The notes under the pieces are model-generated. The model searched no databases, had not been told where the DNA came from, and saw only the letters and a list, made by a program, of their open reading frames with translations. This document shows positions 18,254-26,290 of a DNA stretch of 64,000 nucleotides, piece after piece. Source of the stretch: Candidatus Zhuqueibacterota bacterium (lineage in GTDB: Bacteria > Zhuqueibacterota > Zhuqueibacteria > Zhuqueibacterales > Zhuqueibacteraceae); the NCBI GenBank assembly GCA_022616415.1, contig JAKEEU010000368.1, forward strand, positions 1-64,000. Reading direction: 5' to 3'. A program made the position numbers and the translations under genes. Within the stretch, counting starts at the first letter, position 1. Each line of letters begins with the position of its first letter.

Positions 18254-19042
18254 TCAGTCAATCCATTTCTTTGGAGGTTGCCGCAAAAATCTTTCAGAGA
18301 AAAGGTTGTCGTCGATGCCGAGGTTGTAGTCCACTTTTGTAAAGATCACCTCCGTCGTGTGCCCGCTCTGCAAGTTCTTCATGGTGCGCTTGGTGATGGT
18401 TGGAAATCCCTTGACCTCCGTTATCTCATCGGCGGTGAAGACCCTGTACAGCTCGCCTTTCTTATCGTAATATTCTTCCTTCACCGGCAGAAAATGGACT
18501 TTGTCAATCCACGACATCTTGTAGCTGTAATCAACATCAGCGGCTTTCGGCGCGCTCTTCACGACATAACAATCGCTCGCGCCGAGCTTTTCTTCCTTGA
18601 CGATGGTGTGTGTGTCGTCCTCCAAATCTCTTCCCGAAACGTCCTCGTAGGTGAAATCAGAACCGACAAAGCTCGAGCTTTTATCCTGCGCTGCAATCCT
18701 TCTCACCATGCTGATTGCCGGAACAAAGAGCCAGCGGTCGTCGTCTTTAGCGGGAAACTTGTCAACCATGAAGGTCATGTCCCTGACATCCGCCGGCTGA
18801 AAGAAATAGATGAAATACTTCTGGCTGCCGCCGACTTCGCCATAGGTCTTTCTCAACATGGTCATTTCCCGGACTCGCTTCTGTCCTCCCTTGCCGATAA
18901 GCGTCATCGTGACTCGGGCCTTGAAATCTTTGCCGGCATAGAGGGAAGCTGCCTGGGATTGCTTCATGACTTCTTCGGCAGTGGAAGCAAAACTGCTCAA
19001 CGGCAAAAGCAGCGCCAATACCAACAACATAGACCTACGCAT
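18254..19042 (-). CDS. LolA-like outer-membrane lipoprotein-sorting protein
   Basis: This 262-residue periplasmic protein has a signal peptide (MRRSMLLVLALLLPLSSFAS). The mature part fits the LolA-like family found next to RND permeases: a long hydrophobic cradle with FFQPADVRDMTFMV, DDRWLFVPAI, FVGSDFTYEDV and SWIDKVHFLPVKEEYYD. It probably carries a lipid-like cargo between the permease and the barrel protein. I start at 19042. An upstream extension (FRVFRVFRG) is only the translation of an intergenic repeat. AAGGAA lies 8 nt upstream. Confidence 0.88.
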   Translation of the reverse strand: MRRSMLLVLALLLPLSSFASTAEEVMKQSQAASLYAGKDFKARVTMTLIGKGGQKRVREMTMLRKTYGEVGGSQKYFIYFFQPADVRDMTFMVDKFPAKDDDRWLFVPAISMVRRIAAQDKSSSFVGSDFTYEDVSGRDLEDDTHTIVKEEKLGASDCYVVKSAPKAADVDYSYKMSWIDKVHFLPVKEEYYDKKGELYRVFTADEITEVKGFPTITKRTMKNLQSGHTTEVIFTKVDYNLGIDDNLFSERFLRQPPKKWID

Positions 19043-19090
19043 GGAGATAGTTCCTTTCAGAATAGATTTTGCATGAATGAGTTCGTAACT

Positions 19091-19130
19091 GTTCAACCCA
19101 CGAAACACGCGAAATACGCGAAAGTTTCTA
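19091..19130. repeat. Intergenic word-like repeat (TTTCGCGTATTTCGCG type)
   Basis: On the minus strand TTTCGCGTATTTCGCGTGTT runs into TCGTGGGTTGAAC. This degenerate repeat type is common between genes in many FCB genomes. It produces a false N-terminal extension of the LolA-like gene. Confidence 0.5.
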
Positions 19131-19168
19131 CTCACCGCTCACAAATTGAACGGCCACAAAATGAATCA

Positions 19169-21577
19169 TCACACGACTTCACTTCGTGAGAGTTCATGCT
19201 TGTGTCCAAAGATTTTTGCTTCTTGTGACAACGGCTGCAACTGTGACGGCTTGAATAACCAGCCCTTCATCAGGGTAATCAAGGCCGGCACGTAGATGAT
19301 GGTCAAGATCGCGCTGAGCATCATCATGCTCAAAATAATTGCCCCAACTGTGACATAAGGCGTCAGGGAGGCAAACATCATTACCGAGAATGCCGCGGCA
19401 AACAGCACGGCGTTGCGCATGATCCCCTTGCCAGGCCGCGCCGCCGTCCACAACAAAGATTCAGTGATGAGCTTGGTGTTGGGCGTAAGGGTTGCAGAGC
19501 CCCCATTCGCCGGTTGTTGGCTGTCCTCGAGTCGCTGTTTGAATCTGCTAATGAAATGAATGGCAAAATCCACTGCCATGCCAAGGGAAAGGCATGAAAG
19601 CACGGACATGGGCATGTCAAAGTCTTTGCCGATAAATCCGACGCCACCATAGATGAGCAGTATGGTGAAAAGCAGGGGGATGGCACCAACGATCGCCCAT
19701 TTAACGGAACGGAAGTTGAAAACGAGTATGACAAAGACCACGACCAATGCCAGAACAAAGCCTTTGAGCATGTCATACAGGACTTCGTCATTCCACACGA
19801 GGTTGAAATAAGCGACTCCAGCCGGTTTCAGTTCCATGGAGATGGGATTGGCCTGCTGGAATTCAGCCGCCGACTTGATGACCTCCCGGATCGCCTGCGC
19901 ATCCCAAGTCTTGAGCTGAACCCATATATTCGCCTTCTGAAACGGGTAGTCCACCAGGTTATCCAAGTCCGAGGGTTTGGCCGACATGGAGAACATAAAC
20001 AAATATTGGCCAATTTCCTCTTGCGTGTTCGGCACAACATCATACTGTTGGTCCTCGTCGTGGAGGACTTTGTTGACTTGCTTTACAATGTCAACGACTG
20101 AAACGGTTTTGCCCACCACGGAAAGTTTTTCAAGATGTCGCTGCAGAGCTTCGAGGTATCGCATCGCCTCGGGGGTTTTAATGAAATCCTCCTCCTCGGC
20201 AACCGCCACCATGTAGCCAAGCGAAGTGCCGCCGAGAGCTTGATTCATCACTCGATCTGCCGTCCTCACTTCGCTATCATATTTGAACAACTCAACCATA
20301 TTGTTATTGGTGTTGATCTTTGTGGTTCCGATAATCGCGACGATAACCAGCACGAGACCCACCAACACCGTGGCCTTTGGCTTGTGGGCGCCAAAACCAG
20401 CCAGCGCTTTAAGAAGTCGGGCGGAACGGCTCAGTCCAACATCCTCCCGCGCGGCAGCTTTTTCGATCTTTTCCGCTTTTATGAATGTCAGCACCGCGGG
20501 GATGAAGCTGAAGCTCAAAAGCCTCAAAACGATGGTTCCAAAAGCCACCAGACCGCCGAAGACTTTGACGGGTATGATTTGCATGAAGAGCAAAACGGCA
20601 AAGCCGGCCGCGGTGGCCAGCGCCGTATAGCGCACCGGACGGCTTACCGCCTCCATCGTCTTGAGGATGGCAACCTTCTTATTTTTTTTCTCCCGATAGC
20701 GAAAATAATATTCGTTGAAGATATGAATGCTGTCGGTGGCGATTGCCATGAGAAACACCGGACTCATGGAACTCATGATGTGGACCTGGAAGCCGAGGCC
20801 GACGAGCAATCCCATCGACCAGGTGGTGCTGATCATCGCCACCATCATCATCGAGACCGATAACGAGAGATTTCGGAACATCAGATAGATGGCGAGGAAC
20901 ATGATCATGCCGGAAATCGGCGAGAACACGGCCATGAGCTTGAACATGTCGGCGCCAAAGGTATCCCTGGCCACGGGATCGCCGGCCACATAGTATTTCT
21001 CGGAGCCGCCTTCCTGGTTGACGATTTCTCGCATGCGGTCGGCGATCTCTTTGCCATTGGCCCCCTTTTCGAGCGGAACGTAAATGGCCGTGGTCTTGCC
21101 ATCCTGCGAAATAATACGGTTGAGGAAAAGAGGATTTTCGAAGAGCGTCTTCCGCAGCGCCTCGATCTCCTCGCCGGTCTGTGGCGCTTGGGCCATGAGT
21201 GGCCCGACCTGCAAAACCCCATCCTCGGCTGTGACATTCGTAATGGTTGGGAAGCTATTGACGTCCCGCGCCGCCACACCATTGATTTTGAGAATCTCAT
21301 CAGTGATGCGGACGATCTTCCCAAGGGTCTCCTGATTGAGAATCCCATTTTCGTTGACGATGCCGACGACGATCATATCCTCATAGAGGCTGAAGGTCTT
21401 CTCCACGTCCTCATTCCAGACTCTCACGTCCGAGGTGGAGGGAAGCATGTTCTTGGGGTTCGTATCGGTCTTCATCTTCGGGAGTTGCGTGGCAAATGCA
21501 ATGGTGAGGATGATCGCCAGTGATACGATTAACTTGGGGTGATTGACAGAAAACTCGACAAGAGAAGCTCTGCGCAT
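19169..21577 (-). CDS. RND/MMPL-family exporter
   Basis: The 802-residue protein has the two-fold RND layout. Helix 1 (residues 12-30) is followed by a periplasmic domain, five helices near 210-370, helix 7 near 400, a second periplasmic domain and five helices near 605-780. Segments such as LSCLSLGMAVDFAIHFISRF and SSMSPVFLMAIATDSIHIFN are the helix-4/10 equivalents, with acidic residues that could relay protons. MMPL/HAE3-type RND proteins move lipids and hydrophobic compounds. GGAGG precedes the ATG. It is the first gene of a unit with the LolA-like and beta-barrel genes. Confidence 0.92.
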   Translation of the reverse strand: MRRASLVEFSVNHPKLIVSLAIILTIAFATQLPKMKTDTNPKNMLPSTSDVRVWNEDVEKTFSLYEDMIVVGIVNENGILNQETLGKIVRITDEILKINGVAARDVNSFPTITNVTAEDGVLQVGPLMAQAPQTGEEIEALRKTLFENPLFLNRIISQDGKTTAIYVPLEKGANGKEIADRMREIVNQEGGSEKYYVAGDPVARDTFGADMFKLMAVFSPISGMIMFLAIYLMFRNLSLSVSMMMVAMISTTWSMGLLVGLGFQVHIMSSMSPVFLMAIATDSIHIFNEYYFRYREKKNKKVAILKTMEAVSRPVRYTALATAAGFAVLLFMQIIPVKVFGGLVAFGTIVLRLLSFSFIPAVLTFIKAEKIEKAAAREDVGLSRSARLLKALAGFGAHKPKATVLVGLVLVIVAIIGTTKINTNNNMVELFKYDSEVRTADRVMNQALGGTSLGYMVAVAEEEDFIKTPEAMRYLEALQRHLEKLSVVGKTVSVVDIVKQVNKVLHDEDQQYDVVPNTQEEIGQYLFMFSMSAKPSDLDNLVDYPFQKANIWVQLKTWDAQAIREVIKSAAEFQQANPISMELKPAGVAYFNLVWNDEVLYDMLKGFVLALVVVFVILVFNFRSVKWAIVGAIPLLFTILLIYGGVGFIGKDFDMPMSVLSCLSLGMAVDFAIHFISRFKQRLEDSQQPANGGSATLTPNTKLITESLLWTAARPGKGIMRNAVLFAAAFSVMMFASLTPYVTVGAIILSMMMLSAILTIIYVPALITLMKGWLFKPSQLQPLSQEAKIFGHKHELSRSEVV

Positions 21578-21607
21578 GGCTGCCTCCGAAACGAATTAGG
21601 TATGGAC

Positions 21608-21635
21608 GCGCGGCGGGGGGATTCGCCGCCCGCGC
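21608..21635. terminator. GC-rich hairpin downstream of the hemoglobin gene
   Basis: GCGCG-GCGG pairs with CCGC-C-CGCGC around a short loop. It lies between the truncated-hemoglobin stop and the RND start. There is no T-tract, so a terminator role is tentative. Confidence 0.35.
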
Positions 21636-21721
21636 CGGTGAAGTCGTCGACCATGCACGCCGCCGGTCGATGGCCGATAACCACAGGCGCCGAATCCCCA
21701 AAGGGCCCGCGTCGTCCGGTT

Positions 21722-22204
21722 CTATTTGCCTGCCACTGTGACGATATCCTTTTTGGTGCTCTCGACGATGGCGAACAATTCGCCTTGTTCCTTTGCCGGA
21801 ACCTTGAACTTGTCCAGGCTGAGTTTGAAGTCGGCGGCCATCGCCTGCCATTCTTTTTCGCTGATGTTGAGATGCGCGTGCGAATCCTTCATGTTCCGGC
21901 CAGCATAGGTCTCCGGCCCACCCGTTACCTGTGCGACCATAGCCGTGAGGCGAAATTTTAACCCCGCTCTTGGCACCCGATCGCGAGCCTCCTTGATCTT
22001 CGGGTTGGCATTCAAAATGTCATTGACCAGCAGTCGCTCGATAAAATCATCCACGACCGTCGCAATGGCGTAAACGCCGCCAAGCCGGTCGTAGAGCGAT
22101 TTTTCTTGAGCAGGCTGCTGCGCGAAGGTGGGAGTTGCATTCCACAGCGTGAGAGCAGTGAGTGGAAAAAAAATCCATGCGAAGAAAAAGCGTTTTGTCA
22201 ACAT
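21722..22204 (-). CDS. Exported group 1 truncated hemoglobin
   Basis: The start at 22204 (AAGGAG upstream) gives a signal peptide (FFFAWIFFPLTALTLW, cleavage after FA). A trHb domain follows, beginning SLYDRLGGVYAIATVVDDF, with the heme-proximal histidine in DSHAHLNISEKEW. The total is 160 residues. Group 1 truncated hemoglobins bind O2 or NO; most are cytoplasmic, so an exported form is uncommon but known in FCB bacteria. It ends the run that also holds a lipoprotein and a predicted seleno-methyltransferase, which hints at a redox or gas-related role. Confidence 0.88.
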   Translation of the reverse strand: MLTKRFFFAWIFFPLTALTLWNATPTFAQQPAQEKSLYDRLGGVYAIATVVDDFIERLLVNDILNANPKIKEARDRVPRAGLKFRLTAMVAQVTGGPETYAGRNMKDSHAHLNISEKEWQAMAADFKLSLDKFKVPAKEQGELFAIVESTKKDIVTVAGK

Positions 22205-22259
22205 CGTGGTGCTCCTTTTAATGATTGAGTTATATTGTTTGCCAGACTGGCAGTCTGGG

Positions 22260-22751
22260 TTACTTGCCGGCGCACTGATCGCACACCCACACGCCATCGA
22301 CGATACGGCCCTGGTTGAACATGGCTTTGTGGCCATGCGGATCGAAGAAGTATCCAGATTCATACACCAGTTTCTTCTCGCCGTTTTTCAACAGATGAAT
22401 TTGCTCCGGCTCGATGGCATCGTCGTAGGGATGATAAATCTTTCCGGTGACAGACAGCTTTTCGAGAAAGTATTGCGTCATGAAGCTCTGCGGAATGTTC
22501 ACGACGAAATAGAATTCTTTATTGCCGGTGAAAATGCCGGTGGTAAAATCAGCGGCACGATGCGTGCTCGGGCAGAGCACTTCGACCACCGCGCAATCAA
22601 ATCCCGAGGCTTCGCCCTCAACGGTTTTGACGCTGATCTTTTCATTGAGGCTGGTTGGCGCAGCGTGATTGTCTGCTTGCTTTTGCGAGCAGCCAGGCAA
22701 AATAGTGGCAGCCGCAATCAGCATAACAGTGCGAGAACGGTAGCGGTTCAT
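22260..22751 (-). CDS. Lipoprotein of unknown function with C-terminal CxxC
   Basis: A lipobox (ILPGC at residues 17-21) marks a lipid-anchored protein of 163 residues. The body contains VVEVLCPSTHRAADFTTGIF and a closing segment VDGVWVCDQCAGK whose two cysteines could bind a metal or form a disulfide. I do not recognise the family. GGAG precedes the ATG. It lies 31 bp after the first seleno-methyltransferase and 55 bp before the hemoglobin, in the same direction, so the three are likely co-transcribed. Confidence 0.75.
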   Translation of the reverse strand: MNRYRSRTVMLIAAATILPGCSQKQADNHAAPTSLNEKISVKTVEGEASGFDCAVVEVLCPSTHRAADFTTGIFTGNKEFYFVVNIPQSFMTQYFLEKLSVTGKIYHPYDDAIEPEQIHLLKNGEKKLVYESGYFFDPHGHKAMFNQGRIVDGVWVCDQCAGK

Positions 22752-22782
22752 AGCTTCTCCTTTTGTTCATCTGAAATTTTTA

Positions 22783-23646
22783 TTAGACGGGCGTTGCGCA
22801 ACTCAATGCGGCCATCACTTCCATCCATTCGGCCTCGTCGCGGGGTTTGCGCGCGCGGAAATTAATCCCAAGCGTACCGAACTTGGCGGCGCTGCTTGCT
22901 TGTGGAGCGCCGCTGAAAACATCCGCCCGCCAGGTAATTTCAAAACCGGCAAAGCCGGCAGATACGACCGCAGTTTGCAACTCTGCTTCCAGCAGAGCAC
23001 CGGCAATTCAGCCGGTCCACAAATCGATCTTGCGTTTGGAGTTTTCGGAAACGGGTTTTTGTACGAGAATGTCGCCGATTTGCAAACGGCCATTTGGCTT
23101 GAGCACGCGTGCCATTTCCCGCAGCGCCGCAGATTTGTCGGGCATCAGGTTGAGCACGCCGTTGGAGATGACCGCGTCTGCCCAGCCGTCCGGCGCCGGC
23201 AGAGACTCGGCGTAGCCTTCACGAAATTCCACGTTGCGCAGTCCCGCTTCAACGGCAGAACGACGTGCTTTTGCCAGCATGGCCGGCGTCATATCCACGC
23301 CGATCACTTGTCCATCTGGCGCGACCATTTTCGCGGCGATGAGACTGTCGATTCCCGCGCCGCAACCCACATCGATATTTTTTTCGCCCGAAGAAAGTTT
23401 TCCCAAGCTGAACGGATTGCCGGTTCCGGCAAACGATTCGATGGAAGCTTCCGGAATGCCTCGCAGCCACTCGTCATCATAGCCAAGCAGGCGCGCCAAC
23501 GGTCGGCCGGTATGAAAATGAAATCCTCTTTGCGGCTCGAGCGCCACGGTTGCATATTCTTCTTGAATGGCGGCGCGCAGTTGCTGAAGATCGAGATCGG
23601 GCGCAGCCGTTGGCGAGGCGTTTTCGCGTAAAGCAGTTGTGCTCAT
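22783..23646 (-). CDS. SAM methyltransferase, predicted selenoprotein (Sec at codon 213), copy 1
   Basis: The frame reads from ATG 23646 (AAGGAG 5 nt upstream) to TAA 22783-22785 through an in-frame TGA at 23008-23010, giving 287 residues with U213. The class I SAM-binding motif is IDVGCGAGID, and VISNGVLNLMPDK and RVLKPNGRLQIGDI follow. The TGA falls in DLWTG-U-IAGALLEAEL, where ArsM-like methyltransferases carry a conserved cysteine (WxGCxxGA). The 75 codons after TGA keep coding character and match the second copy at 26748-27611. A bSECIS-like hairpin follows the TGA. Substrate unknown: arsenic, selenium or another soft nucleophile is possible. Standard calling would cut the protein at 212 residues. 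Confidence 0.88.
22981..23010 (-). promoter_or_regulatory. bSECIS-like element directly after the UGA, copy 1
   Basis: After the TGA come 10 nt, then CTCTGCT, loop GGA and AGCAGAG: a 7-bp stem with a G-rich apical loop beginning 18 nt after the UGA. Bacterial SECIS elements have the same position and a GG or GU in the loop for SelB binding. The sequence equals that of copy 2. Confidence 0.8.
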
Positions 23647-23671
23647 CATGACTCCTTGCTCATTGCTTGGA

Positions 23672-23842
23672 TCAGTCACAGGCTCGAAGTAATTGGCTAT
23701 GGTGGCCGTCAATCCACTCGGTTTCGGCGCAGAAAGCGATTCTGGCCGAATTAGGATCGGCCTTTAGCGCGTTGATCACATCAACCAACAGATCGAGATT
23801 GACGCCATTTAAGAACCGTGGCGTTGTAATGGATTCGGCCAT
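23672..23842 (-). pseudogene. OsmC-like N-terminal remnant
   Basis: The 56-codon frame encodes FLNGVNLDLLVDVINALKAD and then TEWIDGHH. This matches the start of OsmC-family proteins and aligns with residues 10-50 of the intact OsmC gene at 28152-28730. It stops after RACD, so the two catalytic-cysteine segments are missing. The first seleno-methyltransferase begins 26 nt later. The order OsmC then methyltransferase mirrors the second copy of the module. Confidence 0.65.
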
Positions 23843-23956
23843 GTTAAATTTGCCCCGTATCTAACATATTCTATTACAAGTGAAGCCTTTGGATGAGAAA
23901 GCTAAAGAAAAGAACGAACAGGGTTAAGCTGCGGCGCCCCTATGGCACCACAACAC

Positions 23957-24454
23957 TCAACTCTGGTGCGCATCGCGGGCACGCGGCCAGCCGAAGATCG
24001 ACCGGTAGATCAGCGACGGAATGCAGATATCCGTCGTGCTCACGAGAAGGACCACGAACGTGAGCACGCCGCCGAGTGCGTAGCCGACGACCAGGTGTCC
24101 GGCCGAGAACGCCCACGCCGTGACCACCAGCAATACGGCGCCCATACCGCACCCGAAACGGGACGGCACGCCACGCTTGGGCAGCGGTCCGGTCCCAGTG
24201 ACGTGGCGGATACCGTAGTTGTAGATGAGGTCGAAGGGGTGCACGGGCGACGACGCCGCAAGCGCCGCGATCAGCGTGAGGACGAGGAGAATGGTGGGCG
24301 ACGCCAAGAGGGTTCCCACGCCGCCTAGCAAGGCGCACAGCCCAAACGCCAGGCGCAACCAAGGGGCGACGGACGCGAGCTCCTGCACGTCGACGCTGTC
24401 GAACCCCTGAATGTCCAGAAGACGGCACGTCCGTGGTGTCAAGATCTGTCTCAT
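23957..24454 (-). CDS. Small membrane protein, DUF4395-like
   Basis: The 165 residues contain four hydrophobic segments (LAFGLCALLGGVGTLLAS, TILLVLTLIAALAASS, GAVLLVVTAWAFSAG and LGGVLTFVVLLVSTT) and the motif HPFDLIYNYGIRHVTGTGPL. I think it belongs to a DUF4395-type group often found near sulfur- or redox-related genes, but that is not certain. AAGGAG precedes the ATG at 24454. GC content here is visibly higher than around it, as in the next two genes upstream, suggesting transfer. Confidence 0.65.
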   Translation of the reverse strand: MRQILTPRTCRLLDIQGFDSVDVQELASVAPWLRLAFGLCALLGGVGTLLASPTILLVLTLIAALAASSPVHPFDLIYNYGIRHVTGTGPLPKRGVPSRFGCGMGAVLLVVTAWAFSAGHLVVGYALGGVLTFVVLLVSTTDICIPSLIYRSIFGWPRARDAHQS

Positions 24455-24613
24455 ATCAACGCTCCTTTTCTCTCCTTGAATGGTCAGTCCCTGTCGTTGC
24501 TGGTCGCGGCGACATCCCGAATGAGCGAGGGAGGAAGACATCGGCCCATCCCGCTCTTCTGGCGCTGCGTGAAATGTCGGGCCGCCGACGCCGGCGGCTC
24601 GACATGCGCATCA

Positions 24614-24895
24614 TCAGGCCGCCTTATAGATCCGGACATCCGGCGCGGCGTCGAGCAGCGGCTTAAGCGCGCCGACGACGTCGGAAGTAAACAACTCGGT
24701 CTTCAGGTAGGCATTCGCCTGCTCCACCGTGTCGAAGCCGTGAAGCACCTGGACGTCGTCGTCGCGGACGAGCAACTCCTTCGACTTCGCACCGGCGATC
24801 TTGTTGAGAAACGGCGCCTTGTAGCGCTGATAGACACCAGCGGCCGCAGCCCGGTTGGCGGGAGCGATCTTAAGGGTGATCTGCAGATAAACCAT
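24614..24895 (-). CDS. Small ABM-like (dimeric alpha-beta barrel) protein, copy 1
   Basis: The 93-residue protein has a beta-alpha-beta pattern: VYLQITLKIAPANRAAAAGV, then KSKELLVRDDDVQVLHGFDT and a second helix-strand unit ending DVRIYKAA. This fits a ferredoxin-like or antibiotic-biosynthesis-monooxygenase-like fold. No catalytic residues can be named. It is a clear paralog of 26291-26578, roughly half identical. It follows the flavoprotein gene at 25012-26145 in the same direction. Confidence 0.75.
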   Translation of the reverse strand: MVYLQITLKIAPANRAAAAGVYQRYKAPFLNKIAGAKSKELLVRDDDVQVLHGFDTVEQANAYLKTELFTSDVVGALKPLLDAAPDVRIYKAA

Positions 24896-25011
24896 CGGCG
24901 TTCTCCTTACGTTTTGGGCTTCTCTAGCCCGGTTGAAAGAACAACTGTTCGCGAACCGACTTCCGTGAAACCTCCTTGAAGCGTCTGTCGGTCGTTACCA
25001 CTGCTCAAGTA

Positions 25012-26145
25012 TTATAGTCCGAACCAGCGGGCGCGGCGACTGGATCCAAAGTGCTGCTTCTCACCGACCAGGGCGACGGAGGGTTCGATGAAGCTCCCCG
25101 TAGGCGAAGGCCCCGAAAGAAAGTCCACGTCCACGCGCCCGACGCGGCCTCCCCCAAACTCGACGTAGCAGGTACCCGCCCCAGCATAAGCCGGGGGTTG
25201 TTCGCCGCCCTGCACTTCCGCCAGCAACGAGGCGGCAACGACGCGCGCGGCCCCTTCGGAGAACGTGCCGGCCTTGGCCGTTCCCACACTCGTCACGTCC
25301 CCGACTGCATACACGCCCGGGAACCGCGTCTTGAGGTTCTTTGGGTTGACGGGAATCCAGCCATTCTCGGCCATACCGCTCGCCGCGACCACATCCGGGA
25401 CGCGGTGCTTCGGGATGCCGAGGAACAGATCATAAGGCATCTCACGCTCATCATCCAGAATGGCGACGCGACGCGCTGGGTCGAGGGCACGCACGCGCCG
25501 GTTGGGGAGGAAGGTGATCCCCCGCTCGGCGAAAGCAGCGACCAACGCCTTGGAGGTTGCCGGTGACGGCGGAATCGGAGCGCCGAACGGTATGACCAGG
25601 CTAATTTCGCACGCGTCGCGCACGCCGCGTGTGGTGAGATAATCGTGCAGCAACAAGGCGGCTTCGCTCGGCGCTGGCGGGCACTTGAATGGCGCTGAGG
25701 TGACGCCGACAATCGCGCGGCCTTTCGAGAAGGTGGGCAGCACCTCCCGCAAGCGTTCAGCGCCCGCAAAGGAGTAAAACTCGTTGCCCCCTTCGCTGAG
25801 GCCCGGCGTGGCAGCTAGATCGTAGTCGGCGCCCAGTGCGACGACCAGCACGTCGGCCTCATAGGTCCCGTTGTTAGTCGTGACGCGCCGTGTTTCAGGG
25901 TCAATCGAGGTGATTGTTTCCTGACGAAAACGGACACCAGACTTCACGATGTTGCTGTATGAGAGTCGAATGGCGTCGGGTGTCTTATGACCGAACATGA
26001 CGTCGAACTTCGAGAAGCCGAAGAAAAAGGAGTCGTTCTTGTCGATCAGGGTGAGGTCGAGATGATCGCCGAGCGCCTCGGACAGTACTGTGCTGAGTTC
26101 GAGTCCGCCGAAACCCGCACCGAGGACAACTATTCGTGGATTCAT
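25012..26145 (-). CDS. FAD/NAD(P)-dependent oxidoreductase, SQR/NDH-2-like
   Basis: The 377-residue flavoprotein begins with the dinucleotide-binding motif VVLGAGFGGLE. It has the second adenosine-binding region with LVVALGADYDL and the FAD-closing motif GVYAVGDVTSVGTAKAG. The segment APFKCPPAPSEAALLLHDYL resembles sulfide:quinone oxidoreductases and flavocytochrome c sulfide dehydrogenases, with a single cysteine there. It probably moves electrons to quinone at the membrane surface; the donor is unknown. AAAGGAG precedes the ATG. The gene is GC-rich relative to the window and lies between two ABM-like paralogs, next to an attC-like site. Confidence 0.85.
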   Translation of the reverse strand: MNPRIVVLGAGFGGLELSTVLSEALGDHLDLTLIDKNDSFFFGFSKFDVMFGHKTPDAIRLSYSNIVKSGVRFRQETITSIDPETRRVTTNNGTYEADVLVVALGADYDLAATPGLSEGGNEFYSFAGAERLREVLPTFSKGRAIVGVTSAPFKCPPAPSEAALLLHDYLTTRGVRDACEISLVIPFGAPIPPSPATSKALVAAFAERGITFLPNRRVRALDPARRVAILDDEREMPYDLFLGIPKHRVPDVVAASGMAENGWIPVNPKNLKTRFPGVYAVGDVTSVGTAKAGTFSEGAARVVAASLLAEVQGGEQPPAYAGAGTCYVEFGGGRVGRVDVDFLSGPSPTGSFIEPSVALVGEKQHFGSSRRARWFGL

Positions 26146-26194
26146 TGTTTAACTCCTTTCACGCATTCAGTCTGCACTCGCGATATATTGGGCT

Positions 26195-26259
26195 GGCTAA
26201 CGACAGCTAACCGGCGCGCGGCGTTGTTGCCGCGCGTCCGGTTGAGCTTATTGTTAGGC
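26195..26259 (-). other. attC-like integron recombination site
   Basis: On the minus strand the 65-nt site opens with GCCTAAC (R'') and closes with GTTAGCC (R'). Between them AGCT-C-AACCGG-A-CGCGCGGC pairs with GCCGCGCG-CCGGTT-AGCT around a 6-nt AACAAC loop. The two unpaired bases (C and A), the unpaired spacer (AATA/GTC) and the terminal loop are the features that integron integrases read. It lies 32 nt after the stop of the ABM-like gene, in the orientation a cassette gene would have. Confidence 0.72.
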
Positions 26260-26290
26260 GGATTTCTGGATTGAGGCAACTTATATTCCG

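Noticed and set aside
23672..23674. TGA of the OsmC remnant as another selenocysteine codon
   Set aside because: No SECIS-like hairpin follows, another stop comes within four codons, and the OsmC catalytic parts are missing.
24541..24614. Second attC-like site downstream of the first ABM-like gene
   Set aside because: Only a plain GCCGCC/GGCGGC hairpin is present; the RYYYAAC and GTTRRRY boxes are missing.
26200..26259. attC-like site as a simple GC-rich terminator
   Set aside because: No T-tract follows, and the matched terminal boxes with two bulged bases fit attC much better, although a terminator role is not fully excluded.
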